Source: Glomus cerebriforme (Eukaryota; Glomeromycota; Glomeromycetes; Glomerales; Glomeraceae). Taken from it: 20,754 nt of DNA. The notes under the pieces are model-generated. The model made no database searches and was not told the DNA's origin. It saw nothing but the letters and a program-made list of their open reading frames with translations. The DNA lies in NCBI GenBank assembly GCA_003550305.1, contig QKYT01000545.1:1-20754 (forward strand), written 5' to 3'. This document shows positions 1 to 9,050 of the stretch, piece by piece (the first letter of the stretch is position 1; each line of letters begins with the position of its first letter). The position numbers were made by a program, and so were the translations under genes.

Positions 1-250
1 ATTAATTCTTTGCTTTGATTTATTGGGTTCACATAATAAACGTTTTCACGCTCCCACGGCATTATTGTACTGTTTACGGAAAACTTCTTTCTTTTCGGTA
101 CTGCACTACCTAATTAAATGGAAAGTATTCACAATAATAAGTGACTAAGGATCAAGAATCAAGACTAAGAAAGCAACTACAAATTCTTACATCTTTCATT
201 TGCTTTCCTTTTTCTCATCGCTGATTAAAAAAATACAACAAATGTAAGTG

Positions 251-583
251 TCACGTTCGAGTTGACCAATCATTACGACGCAAAGTCTTACCTTGATGTT
301 CATCTAAATTCACAGGTACGTGATAAAGAACAAAAAAAAAGTTTAGTCGTAACGTCACAAACAGTATAACGGCAGATATTTTAATTTTTAACATACTATT
401 AGATATGTCCTTCAAGAATTCTTTTAGAAGATACACTCTATCTTCGTCTGATTTGTGGGAACTTTTAAGTGCGGAATATAATACTGTTCTATCCTCGCTA
501 CGCGTAACAAGATAAGCTTGAATCTTATTCGAGTCTTCTTGTGGGAGTTCAAGACTATCAATAATTTCGAAAATATTTGACAT
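251..583 (-). CDS. Short unrecognised protein, two exons proposed
   Basis: I do not recognise this protein. It starts at the ATG at 583. The first 62 codons are mostly charged and helical (MSNIFEIIDSLELP at the start, then KEFLKDISN). A perfect GTATGT donor lies at 396-391, after which the open frame becomes hydrophobic and low in complexity, as expected of intron sequence. An acceptor ending AATTTAG lies at 306-304. Splicing 396..304 gives exons 583..397 and 303..251 and a 79-residue basic-tailed protein that ends at TGA 253-251; without splicing it would be 110 residues. TATA-like boxes and two ACGCGT boxes lie upstream. The splice model is inferred; a further donor-like GTAAGA at 291 leaves the 3' end uncertain. 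Confidence 0.5.
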   Translation of the reverse strand: MSNIFEIIDSLELPQEDSNKIQAYLVTRSEDRTVLYSALKSSHKSDEDRVYLLKEFLKDISNSMLKIKISAVILFVTLRLNFFFVLYHVPVNLDEHQGKTLRRNDWSTRT

Positions 584-633
584 GATGTTTATTGTAGATA
601 TTAGTTTGGAAAATAAAAACGATAGTCTTGAGA

Positions 634-649
634 TTTTATAGATTTTATA
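634..649 (-). promoter_or_regulatory. TATA boxes of the 583 gene
   Basis: Two TATAAAA sequences read on the minus strand at 634-640 and 643-649, about 51-66 bases upstream of the ATG at 583. The spacing suits a core promoter. Confidence 0.45.
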
Positions 650-680
650 TCAGACTTATCGACTATATATATGATTCGGA

Positions 681-780
681 ATAAACTTTTATTAAACTTC
701 GTTAATTATGTGAACGCGTTGTAAGCCTGAATAAACTATTAAACTTCATTGATTAGTTGAGAACGCGTTCTGTAAGTCCG
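681..780. repeat. Two-copy tandem repeat carrying ACGCGT boxes
   Basis: Two imperfect 50-bp units at 681-730 and 731-780 each contain an ATAAAC...TTAAACTTC block followed by GAACGCGTT. Each unit therefore carries the palindromic hexamer ACGCGT (714-719 and 763-768), the MluI cell-cycle box of fungal G1/S promoters. They lie 131-185 bases upstream of the ATG at 583. The repeat is seen directly; a role in expression is inferred. Confidence 0.55.
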
Positions 781-1165
781 AACTCAACATCTTATCATCA
801 GTTCATCAGTTGATAAAATACATTTATTTTTGATTTAACAATATCTAATATCATTACGAAATTTGAGTCATTGTGAAATATTTTGAATTAAATTAAATAA
901 TATATAATTTTTTTTCTGATGCCAATCATGCCATTCATATTCAGGAGTGAAAAATGAGTTAACTAATGAAATATATGATGCTATCAAAGAGGCCATTTAA
1001 TGCGAGTCCCAGCATCAAGTTATTTCTTTGCTCTCGATATATTTCTAGCGAAGAAGTGCTAGCGAAGTGCCTAGATTTGTGTTATAATTGTTTGTATACT
1101 GGTACACACCACCACCCGCGTGTAGGATACACTGTTAAAATTAAGATAAAGCCCCGATGTGGGCG
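781..1165. other. AT-rich spacer without a supported gene
   Basis: No convincing gene. A 73-codon open frame at 966-1187 has no family resemblance and runs into the 3' flank of the next minus-strand gene. A short repeat (GCTAGCGAAG motifs near 1045-1070) is visible. Confidence 0.4.
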
Positions 1166-1168
1166 AAC

Positions 1169-1174
1169 TTTATT
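1169..1174 (-). terminator. Poly(A) signal of copy 1
   Basis: AATAAA on the minus strand, 76 bases past the stop of the copy 1 gene. It sits next to a GCCC...GGGC stem. The same arrangement occurs at 8950-8955 downstream of copy 3, which supports both as 3' processing signals. Confidence 0.5.
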
Positions 1175-1249
1175 AATAAAATGCTAAATGCTAAACCAAA
1201 TAAAACATCGCCGATGTGCGCAATAGTCACGTGACAGCGTGAAGAATCT

Positions 1250-2573
1250 TCACGGAATCACGTGATAGACAATTACATTCATGTCGACTATAATGCTTTG
1301 GATTTGGGTACTAGATAGGTTTGAGATAGCAATGGCGCTATATGATTTCACCCGCTTGATCTTGTTTATTCCTATCCTCACAAACACCTTGTATATATTC
1401 CTTGCTTTCTGGGTTTTCTTACGCAAATTTGCTTCTGTAATTCCCGGAAGATGTTGAGAAACTTCACGGTATGCTCGACTCCTAGCTGTTGGATCGGTAA
1501 CTGATGAATCTTGAGTTCTAATATCCCTGACCCTATTTTCAAATCCTTCAGCATATTTATACCAACACAAAATTTCATCTTGATTTGCCTTTGTAACACG
1601 CAATCCTGCACGAGTTGCCTTTTGATATAATCAGGCTAAGCTTTGTGATACAGATCCATCAGCATCCTCCTCCTCCTCATCAACATTTTTGGCTTTCTCT
1701 CCCTTGGCAGGCGTAAATAATTCTTGCAACAGGGCCTGGAATTTTTCTTGTTCACGAGTGATCCTTGGAGAGGTCCATCTTCTTGATGAATTTCTTCTTG
1801 ATTGAGATTCACTTTCTTGCACGTTGGTGTCATCCCCGCTATTTGCATTAGATTAATTCTCCAAATTATCCTGTGTATTAGTGGCGCAGATTTCATCATT
1901 AGAATTAGCTTGATTCTCAGAGTTCTGGATATAGATAAAAGATGAGAGTGAAAATTGCTATTGCATAAATGTATGCGAGAATGGCCAGAGGCGTTGTGCA
2001 TGGATTTTTCTCCGCTTAACTATTATCAACAGAATTAGACTGGTTATCATCATCTTCAATCATGATTGGGCTTGTCGTCTGATCCTGCATAGTGACTTGC
2101 TTCGACTGACTCCCTTGTCCAGCACGAGAGCCACCTTCTACCAATCCCAGCGAAGTTATGAGCTTCTCATTACCCTGTCCAGTATCAGTTTGTTTTTTCT
2201 GAAGATGATATTTTCTAGAGGCGAGTACTGCCTCTTCTCTAGTCAGCTCAATGATTACATTACACAAAGGGCATGTAAAAGGTGGTTCAGTTTCTGCTTG
2301 CATAATATACTTCTCAAGACAATGGCGATGGAAAAGGTGTTCGCAATCAAACACAACAAATGATTGAAATCAGAATTTTAGGATTATTCTTTGGCAAATA
2401 CTGCAAGGATTGAGTTTCGGAATTCTGGTGGGGATAGTTGAAATCTCTTGATTTCAAAGATAATTTAATGCAAGTACTTCAAGTTGGAAAGGCTCAGAAT
2501 TATCTGTTTGAATTTCTGAAGTGCTGGTCAAAGATTCACTGGCTATAGTGGCGCTCGAAGGTTCACTAGCCAT
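1250..2573 (-). pseudogene. RING finger plus LRKK helical-module gene, copy 1, broken
   Basis: Reading down from ATG 2573 (MASEPSSATIASESL), one frame gives a RING-H2 finger: CSIC, then CEHLFHRHC, then CPLC. Such proteins are usually E3 ubiquitin ligases. The frame is cut by TGA at 2456-2454 and TGA at 2372-2370, and ends at TAA 2018-2016. A likely intron follows; TATATCCAG ends at 1925 and the next exon continues acidic and Arg/Ser-rich to the helical module (NQDEILCW, LRKKTQKARNIY, TQIQSII), ending at TGA 1252-1250. This exon has TAA at 1855-1853 and TGA at 1633-1631. Copy 2 has glutamine at the position matching the last of these. With four in-frame stops this is best read as a pseudogene. 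The intron donor is uncertain (GTTAAG near 2020, and the phase only fits a weaker acceptor slightly downstream). Confidence 0.7.
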
Positions 2574-2626
2574 AGTGGGGAATTGTAGAGATAAAATGCT
2601 CCCATGCATTCTCCACACCCGTCTCC

Positions 2627-2634
2627 TATTTATA
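2627..2634 (-). promoter_or_regulatory. TATA box of copy 1
   Basis: TATAAATA followed by GGAG on the minus strand, 54 bases upstream of the ATG at 2573. The copy 3 gene has TATAAAAAGG in a similar place, so the box supports both start choices. Confidence 0.55.
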
Positions 2635-2639
2635 CAGTT

Positions 2640-3477
2640 TTCCACTCCTCTTTGATCTGCAGGTGAAATAATAGCCCGAAATTAGTGTGAATAGACGCAC
2701 CTATTACGCTAAGGGTCTGCAGAGATAGTTGCAAAACAAAGAAAATCCCCGATCTTCATTGTCAATCCAACTTACCGATCACGAATTAAGATTTCGTCCC
2801 TAAATGCCCTGCATTAGCGTGAGTACAATTAAACTATCAGCATAAATAATCTTTATCAATTCGTCCATTACTACTCTGCTATCCATATGCGAAGAGTTAA
2901 TCAAAGCAAGCTTTTTATTTGCAATACATTGGATAAATTACAAGTTATCGACTTTACTTATGATACAGTTGAAAGGCACTGGTCCTAAAGGAACCCGCTT
3001 CATACATGATAGTCTATCCTTATTCATTGCGTCTATTCTATCTACCACCCAATCCCGCTATATTCATTGTTTTTCATCCTAACCTCCGTTTCATCAGTCG
3101 TGACACTAATGATAACCTTGAAAGGGAAACTATGTGTTAGTTACAAGCTTTGAAGACGCTGTCTTGCAAATGCTCAGTCTAAACCAAAAGTATTCTACCC
3201 TAGGTAATGTCCCGTCCAACATTTCGCTAAGTAAGTTTCATCTCCATTATTTTCACTGGAACTTTCTCACGTAGCGAATATGCCCGTTCTATTTGCTTAT
3301 TTACATAGTTGCAAGATTGGGTTGCGAAATTCCATTTACCTGAAAAAAAATCATTAATATGCGGTACCGTCATACATCGCACAGCCCCTATTCTTTGGCA
3401 AGAATTTCTCCAGTATCTTCTGCGCATTTGCCTTAGCAGGTGATCGGTCTAAGCCACCCACATGACAAGATTTCCAT
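2640..3477. promoter_or_regulatory. Upstream region of copy 1 with blocks shared with copy 3
   Basis: No gene is supported here. Three blocks match the copy 3 upstream DNA in the same order: about 2721-2800 (CCCCGATCTTCA core) with 10051-10107; 2981-3003 (GGTCC..AAGG.ACCCGC) with 10151-10175; and 3377-3411 with 10336-10370 (34 of 35 bases the same by eye). This indicates that the gene was duplicated together with about 0.8 kb of 5' flank. Confidence 0.55.
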
Positions 3478-5031
3478 CTATGCTTTTACTGATACTATTG
3501 GGATTCTAGGTTTAAAAGACTCCCTGCATTTGAGACGATAAGTTTGTTCTCCACAATATTCACCATCATCCCATTCACCTTTTATTTCATCAAATATACT
3601 TCTATTCACTTTATGGTCTCCATTACATAAAGGGCAGAGTGCTGAACTATCAAGATTAAATGTATCATGGCATTCATCACTATTGTCTAAAGATAGATAA
3701 GGAAACTTCTCTAGCACCAACCCAATGATATGTTTTCGCTTCTCTTCAGGATTTTCAGGCAAGATAGAAACCGGAAGTTCAGATCTGTTAGATGATCCTA
3801 CCTTACTGGAAGAAATTGTGGATGATGTACTCACCTCATTTTTGGAAGTATTGTCTGGACTCGTCTCACTTAAAGAATTAGAGACATGGGTTGAAGGAAT
3901 AGGTGCGGTTGAGATGCTTACCTCAGCTGGTTTGGATGCATTTATTTCAGGCAAATTTTTTTCAGGACCCGCGGTCTCAGAAATTTCAGTCACATGATTT
4001 GATACTGATTGCGGCGAAGATATGTCCTGGGAAGTGTTCGCTGGTAAATCGATTTGTTCCTCTATAATCTCTCTAATTTGGCCGTTAGTAAGTTTTAAAA
4101 TGGAATTTGCACTATATGTTTTAATAAGTTTGATTTTATCTAGGCCTATTTCTTCAAACAACGTATAAATTTTCTCAGCTCTCTGAGTTTTTTTGCGCAA
4201 GGCGTCCCTCGATATTTCAGGAAGATGTAGACCCAATTCTTGAGATCTCTGTTTGCGAAGCAAATTAAGATGTTTTGTAATGGAATCATATAATAGGCTT
4301 CTTGCTTTCTTTTCGCCAAACTTACCATCACTATTTTCTATAATCTCATTGAGCTGAGTTCTGAAATCCTTCGCATAGAGGCACCAACATAATATTTCTT
4401 CTTGATTTGCATGATTTGCACCATCTTCAGCATTGAAAGCTTTATCACATAACTGAGCTAAATGTTGCGATGCCTCGTCAATGCTAGATTTTCCGGGACC
4501 CGCGATCTCAGAAATTTTGGTCACATGATTTTGGTCTATTGGCACTTGTGAAGGCAACTCCGGAGCAAATAATTCTTGCTTAAGCTTGTTCACACCCTTC
4601 CCCTTCTTGCACTTTGAATCCAGTTCGCTACATATCTTTTCTTTTGATGACGTGCTATTGCATGACTGAGTGACCGAGTTGAGATCTTGAGATATTTTCT
4701 CTTCGGAATGTGTTGGAAGGGACTCTTGGGCTTGGCCGGAGGTGCTAAAGCAAAGTTTCTTTTCTCGATTTCTCTGTCTAATCTCATCACTAACGATTTT
4801 CTTATCAGCCTCAACCAAGAAAGTGACCGTTTCCTTGTCTTCGGATAATGAAGTATCTACCAATGGTTTCTCGTGATACGTTACCGTTAGCACCTGATCT
4901 GTAAGCGAATTGAAGTTAGACGAGCTATTATTGGAAGAATTGGTTACCTTAGTAACATAGCATAGAAGCCTTATATTAGTACTAATGTAGTTAATCTTTT
5001 TGATATTAGAATCATGTGTGCACATCTTCAT
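3478..5031 (-). CDS. LRKK helical-module protein with C-terminal Cys/His module, copy 2
   Basis: An open frame of 517 codons from ATG 5031. Residues about 1-130 are polar. Residues 185-328 hold the helical module shared with copies 1 and 3 (QHLAQLCDKA, NQEEILCWCLYAKDF, LRKKTQRAEKIYTLF). Residues 330-425 are a Ser/Thr-rich linker. Residues 455-517 form a small module with CPLC at 466-469, H473, C493 and C502, ending IPIVSVKA; it could bind zinc. I know this type of C-terminus as a recurrent one in Rhizophagus proteins but can name no function. No RING is present, unlike copies 1 and 3. A motif NHVT.IS..AGP occurs twice (168-180 and 345-357). The first 45 residues may not be real: a branch-like CTAAC and the acceptor CGCTTACAG end at 4899, so translation may enter from an upstream exon. 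Confidence 0.7.
   Translation of the reverse strand: MKMCTHDSNIKKINYISTNIRLLCYVTKVTNSSNNSSSNFNSLTDQVLTVTYHEKPLVDTSLSEDKETVTFLVEADKKIVSDEIRQRNREKKLCFSTSGQAQESLPTHSEEKISQDLNSVTQSCNSTSSKEKICSELDSKCKKGKGVNKLKQELFAPELPSQVPIDQNHVTKISEIAGPGKSSIDEASQHLAQLCDKAFNAEDGANHANQEEILCWCLYAKDFRTQLNEIIENSDGKFGEKKARSLLYDSITKHLNLLRKQRSQELGLHLPEISRDALRKKTQRAEKIYTLFEEIGLDKIKLIKTYSANSILKLTNGQIREIIEEQIDLPANTSQDISSPQSVSNHVTEISETAGPEKNLPEINASKPAEVSISTAPIPSTHVSNSLSETSPDNTSKNEVSTSSTISSSKVGSSNRSELPVSILPENPEEKRKHIIGLVLEKFPYLSLDNSDECHDTFNLDSSALCPLCNGDHKVNRSIFDEIKGEWDDGEYCGEQTYRLKCRESFKPRIPIVSVKA
3963..4531 (-). repeat. 38-bp direct repeat inside the copy 2 gene
   Basis: Segments 3963-4000 and 4494-4531 are the same in 34 of 38 positions by eye. 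They encode the two NHVT.IS..AGP motifs that flank the helical module. Confidence 0.65.
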
Positions 5032-5198
5032 AAACTATAACTAAAATCCAACCTTGTGTATCTAAGGAATTAATGTGTCCGATTAAACCTGTGCCCACAT
5101 GGCTATGGGTACTCACTTAATTTGGTTATAAAAATATCATTCTGCGTAATCATCATTTGGAATTATAAATTTGATAAATAATAGTAATAATCACTAAC

Positions 5199-5546
5199 CT
5201 TTAAGGGAATATCAATGAGTTTCAGATATTTTTCCAAAGTTTGATCATAATTTTTTTTCACTACTATAATTGCCTGATGAATTATTTCTCTTAACTTATC
5301 TTTTGGATACCATGAATCATCTTCTATTAGTTGAAAAATAACAGAAAATGTGGTAATATGATCCAAGGGTAAATCAAGTAAGAAATTATAAATATTTTTA
5401 TATAATGTGGAAGAAGATATAATAACGAAAAATATAGTGTTAGAATTTCGCTGAAAAAATAATAAGTGACAAATAACTTGAATTTTATACACTTGTCCTT
5501 TTAAATCTCTGGTGACTTTTCCATTCATGTCCTCTCTAACTCGCAT
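5199..5546 (-). CDS. Unrecognised 5' exon, gene partial
   Basis: ATG at 5546 opens 116 codons that end exactly at an AAG|GTTAGT donor (5198-5193) in phase 0; the open frame runs on to 5163 only as AT-rich sequence. The product starts MRVREDMNGK, has a hydrophobic stretch near residues 30-60, then a helical charged part (EDDSWYPKDKLREIIHQAI). It looks like an alpha-helical repeat protein, but I cannot name a family. No matching second exon is evident before the copy 2 gene, which starts 130-170 bases further on the same strand, so this may be a displaced first exon. Whether it splices into the copy 2 gene (acceptor at 4899) cannot be settled from sequence alone. Confidence 0.45.
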
Positions 5547-6162
5547 TCATGTTGGGGGGAAAAAGTTGGGAGAAATATGTGAGGCACTTTACACCAAAAG
5601 TTTGTGTTCGTTAGTAAAAAACATGCAGAATGTGCATTAAAGATCTCAACATTTACAAAGGCATTAGGAACAATGCATATACGAACTTTTTTTTCACCGA
5701 TTACTTAATATTAAGACCTGACAACATTATATAGACATTATTCTACTCAGAATATTCTGTCCTTCTGGAGCAAAATACATATTAATAAATGCTATTTCAC
5801 TAAATCTTATTCTGCTAAATGTTGTAAGGAAAAAATTCAAAATATTTTGGAAGATTGGTTTATATGTAAAATTATTTTATCACACAAGCATAGTTTTACA
5901 GATGATTTGTGAAGTATTACCTATTATATCATATACACTAATAAGGATCGAAAAACGTGCTAATTTATGTCACATATACCTATATGCATTATTTTATTAA
6001 GATAATATTCAGGATCTAAGTAAGGACTGATTCAGGAAGAATATTCAGTTGAAAGATATTAAGTCTATTTTCTTCTTACATTTACACAGTATCGAAATAT
6101 GCTTTAGCAAGGTTGCCTAAAGTAGTCCTTCTAGAAATATTAGGCATATTTGATCGATCGTT
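5547..6162. other. AT-rich spacer, nothing recognised
   Basis: No long open frame, no RNA gene and no clear repeat could be seen on either strand. Confidence 0.5.
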
Positions 6163-7033
6163 CTAAAGATTTCTAACCTCAGGTGCATTTGCACTACGTT
6201 GCATTAATGCAACAGGCTTTCGTGATAATGGAGGAGAAGTTGGCCCATTTAGTACTTCAGATTTTTGGTTAAATACATGTTGAGAAATTGGCAAAACTAT
6301 TTCTTACCTAGAAGGTAAAATACAAGCTGGCTCAAAATTAGGAGCACTTGGCATAGTATTTTTTGCTACAGTTGCTTTAGATTGTACATAATTTTCATAG
6401 CTAGCTATGAAATTCACATCATGATCATATGATACTAATGCCAACTTATTCTTTTCTGAGTGTAAGATAGCTAGATTGGAAGAAAAGCTCTAGATAAAGA
6501 TGATTAATTTTAACCTCTTCTTTTAATATGTATTGTTTATATTGCCAGATCTGAAATTTTCTTCTATCAATAGATTAGAGAATTTCTTTTCTTCTCGCAT
6601 GATCATTTGAAATAATATTTCCAGAAATACATCTCTTCAAGTGGTTATCATGATAGATACAAGGGTTATAGCCAGTTCTAGGTATGAAAACTAAGGAGTC
6701 ATATACACTAGAATAAATATAATCAGTTGGATAACCATTGTGAACCTTATCATTTTCATAAAGCTTTCCATACATTATAATATATCCATTCTTAGAAAGG
6801 ATTCTTGGATTCTCTTCAAGTATTTTCCTAAATGAATCACAGATACGAGAGCACCACATTTCTGGTATTTCGTGATCACATCTTTTTGTTAAAAGCAATA
6901 TTGCATCAAGTATTCTTATATATTCTTCAGAGTCTCCATAAGTATTATTTTCATCAATTAGCTTAGAATAGACTCTACTATCTACTGTAAATCCATATAG
7001 GTGTTTTAGTAGATTATAATGATTTTTAGTGAT
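6163..7033 (-). pseudogene. Decayed coding region, family not recognised
   Basis: A protein-like frame enters at 7033 without an ATG (HLYGFTVDSRVYSKL, then CDHEIPEMWCSRICDSFRK, IPRTGYNPCIYHDNHLKR) and reaches TAA at 6577-6575. The same frame goes on in protein-like sequence (RRKFQIWQYKQYILKEE) to near 6490, where the sense moves to another frame (LALVSYDHDVNF). It is then broken by TAA near 6308, after which a Ser/Pro-rich tail (GPTSPPLSRKP) ends at TAG 6165-6163. Continuity across two stops and one shift points to a decayed gene or an internal part of a mobile element. The Cys and His residues could bind metal, but no known domain is clear. Confidence 0.45.
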
Positions 7034-7036
7034 TTA

Positions 7037-7630
7037 TAGTATTTTTAGCAATTATTTAGCAACTTATACTAGATAATATCATCATTCAAATTTATACAGA
7101 TTTACACTCCCTTGTTTTATCAAATTACAGGAGAGAATCAGATAAAATTTTTTCTTGACTTTTTTTCAAAAATATATTTAGTAACACCCTGAAATCTTTG
7201 ATTGAGGGGGGCAGATTTGTAGCTGATTTGGTGGACTACATATTGTTAAACCCAAATTCATTTTTAGTCCTTGTTCAAAGAACTTCGAGTGAAAAACAGA
7301 TTCATAATTTTTCCTGATGTTATAATTCAGCTAAACTATAAAATTTATATCACATGTGATTCCCTAAATCCCTGACAGTTCCACAACAGTTTCAGGATAG
7401 TTCTAGGAGAGTTCTAGGCGCTGGAGAGTTTTTATAAATCACGAGATGATTGGCCAATCAGATTTTACCACCCTTGATCTATTGACATGATAGCTAAGCC
7501 ACCGTTATTATTTGATTAATTATTATATTGATCAATTAATTTGCCTCGCAATGATCCTAACACATCACTCGATATTGTTTTATAAAACAGACCCTTAAAG
7601 AATCTTCTCACCATGTAAAAAAAATCAACT
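7037..7630. promoter_or_regulatory. Upstream region of the Myb/SANT-like gene
   Basis: No gene. It contains the left copy of a 46-bp direct repeat (7420-7465) with a CCAAT box (GGCCAATCAG at 7452-7461) about 170 bases before the ATG at 7631. Confidence 0.4.
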
Positions 7631-8350
7631 ATGGAGTTCTCTGATGCCCAATTTCGTGTCCTCATTGACGAACAAAAAAATAGAAATGCAGAGTATCATT
7701 CTACTACAAATAAAAAGAAGTATCTCTTTTGGAATGAGATTGCTGAAAATTAAATGATCAAGAAAATACTAATTACTTCACTGGTGATGAATGTCATAAA
7801 AAATTCTTAAGCCTCATGAAAGCTTTTTACGTAAGTAGCATGGATTCTCTTGAACTGCCTGCTTAGTTAGCTTTGCTAATCCTGTCTGGTCAATAATACT
7901 TATTATTTTTTAGACAGCGGAAAAATATAAAGAAGGGACCAGAAATAAAAGGAGCCTAGTTGGGGAAGATATTTATGAAGAATTCTTAACGAAGTTCTGG
8001 CTAAAGCCTGGTATGCTTTCAGAGAAAATTTTTTGAGAGGTTTTTTATTAATAATAACATATCTATTTTATTTGATAGAACCACAATCCGGACAGGCACG
8101 TAGTGGAAGCGTTAAGAGATCCCTAAGCAGGGTGAGTTCATCATCTCGCTCATCAAACACTAGATCTAAGCAAACATTGGATATTGTAGAATTATTCGAG
8201 ACCTCCCCTCCAGCGTCAAGACCGGTGACACCATCCGTGGAAGCATCTGTCATTTCTAGACCTGCCACTCCTACACTCCCCTCTTTTTCACAAAATGCGA
8301 ACGTCATTAATGTTACCATCAATAACAATTATGGTGGGCGAGAGGAATAG
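7631..8350 (+). pseudogene. Myb/SANT-like DNA-binding protein, three exons, one frameshift
   Basis: Exons 7631-7830, 7914-8010 and 8079-8350 are joined by introns with GTAAGT...TTTTTTAG (7831-7913, with a GCTAATC branch) and GTATGC...TTTGATAG (8011-8078); phases agree. The product starts MEFSDAQFRVLIDEQ and has the three-helix Myb/SANT-like pattern (YLFWNEIAE, ECHKKFLSLMKAFYTAEKY) in its first 70 residues, then a Ser/Arg-rich linker and a Pro/Ser tail ending in an Asn-rich stretch. About 189 residues are expected. Exon 1 changes frame at the A4 run 7746-7749: one A is missing relative to the frame that continues, and the original frame stops at once (TAA). DNA binding is inferred from the family. 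It may be a transposon-linked or regulatory protein. The break may be real or a homopolymer error. Confidence 0.7.
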
Positions 8351-8493
8351 GATGTTTTTTAATGTAGAATAGATACATCAATAGCAAATTTAGACTAGCT
8401 ATTATTTTTTCATAATTGTAAATAATACTTAGATGGTAGATAGTATGTTAGAATATATGTATTACGAAGTTCCTTAGGACCCGATCAGTATAT

Positions 8494-8499
8494 AATAAA
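8494..8499 (+). terminator. Poly(A) signal of the Myb/SANT-like gene
   Basis: AATAAA 144 bases past the stop at 8350, followed by a T-rich stretch. Confidence 0.4.
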
Positions 8500-8749
8500 A
8501 CTTTATTTGTTTCGAGGAATTGCATTGGTTAAAAATCACTAGACAAAACTATTTAAAAATGAAAAGTACTTTTATTGGCTGGCCAAGCCGACAGAATATA
8601 AGAGCTGGCGAATTTCTATAAATCACGAGATGATCGGCCAATCAGATTTCGGATTTTTTCTTTAGCCGGATAGGCATAACGGGAATTCGGGAAAATGATT
8701 ACGAATAAAATGCACATGCAGAAATATATTATTTTTCTGATGGTAGAGT

Positions 8750-9050
8750 CTGGACAAGCTTGTCCGAGCTCGTCAGCAGAAGAATGAATGAATCATGTGA
8801 CGTAATACAGTATGTCAAGTGTTAATTTATAGCGCAGTACTTCACATATTTTACGAAATTATTTATTGCATATTCCAAATGCATTTCACATACTCATACA
8901 CATTCGCAAAGCAAATAAAAATATAAGCCCTGAATTGTTGGGGCAGAACTTTATTAAATCGTTTTAGCTAAAGGGTCCCAGAAGGACCAAAGTTACCATA
9001 TTCTCCTAAAAATGATAGCCGAGGCTGGACAAGCTAGTCCGAGCTCGTCA
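8750..9050. repeat. 26-bp direct repeats with a palindromic core
   Basis: 8750-8775 and 9025-9050 are alike at 25 of 26 positions, in the same orientation. The left copy holds the perfect 14-bp palindrome GGACAAGCTTGTCC (8752-8765); the right copy has one change in it. The enclosed 250 bp is AT-rich without a gene, so the pair may mark a small non-autonomous element. The right copy contains the stop codon of the copy 3 gene. Confidence 0.5.
8950..8955 (-). terminator. Poly(A) signal of copy 3
   Basis: AATAAA on the minus strand 93 bases past the end of copy 3, next to a GCCC...GGGGC stem like that at 1150-1165. Confidence 0.45.

Larger units (their letters stand above)
7420..8649. repeat. 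46-bp direct repeat flanking the Myb/SANT-like gene
   Basis: Segments 7420-7465 and 8604-8649 match at 42 of 46 positions by eye. They share an exact TATAAATCACGAGATGAT and a GGCCAATCAG CCAAT box. The copies lie 166 bases before the start and 254 bases after the stop of the gene at 7631-8350. They may be ends of a mobile unit or a reused promoter piece. Confidence 0.65.

Noticed and set aside
966..1187. Plus-strand open frame of 73 codons
   Set aside because: No family resemblance or promoter; it overlaps the 3' flank and poly(A) signal of the minus-strand copy 1.
1238..1254. Hairpin at the end of copy 1 as a bacterial-type terminator
   Set aside because: No U tract follows and the gene is eukaryotic in its other signals; AATAAA further on is the better 3' signal.
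1631..2456. Three of the four stops in copy 1 are TGA, which could mean TGA read as tryptophan as in Mollicutes-related endobacteria
   Set aside because: The window has eukaryotic introns, TATA boxes and poly(A) signals. A TAA is also present, TGA and TAA both end other genes here, and copy 2 has glutamine, not tryptophan, at the comparable site.
4899..4950. A 49-bp intron near the start of copy 2 (AAG|GTAACC to CGCTTACAG)
   Set aside because: Removing it shifts the frame and gives an early stop. The acceptor and CTAAC branch may still serve a different upstream exon.
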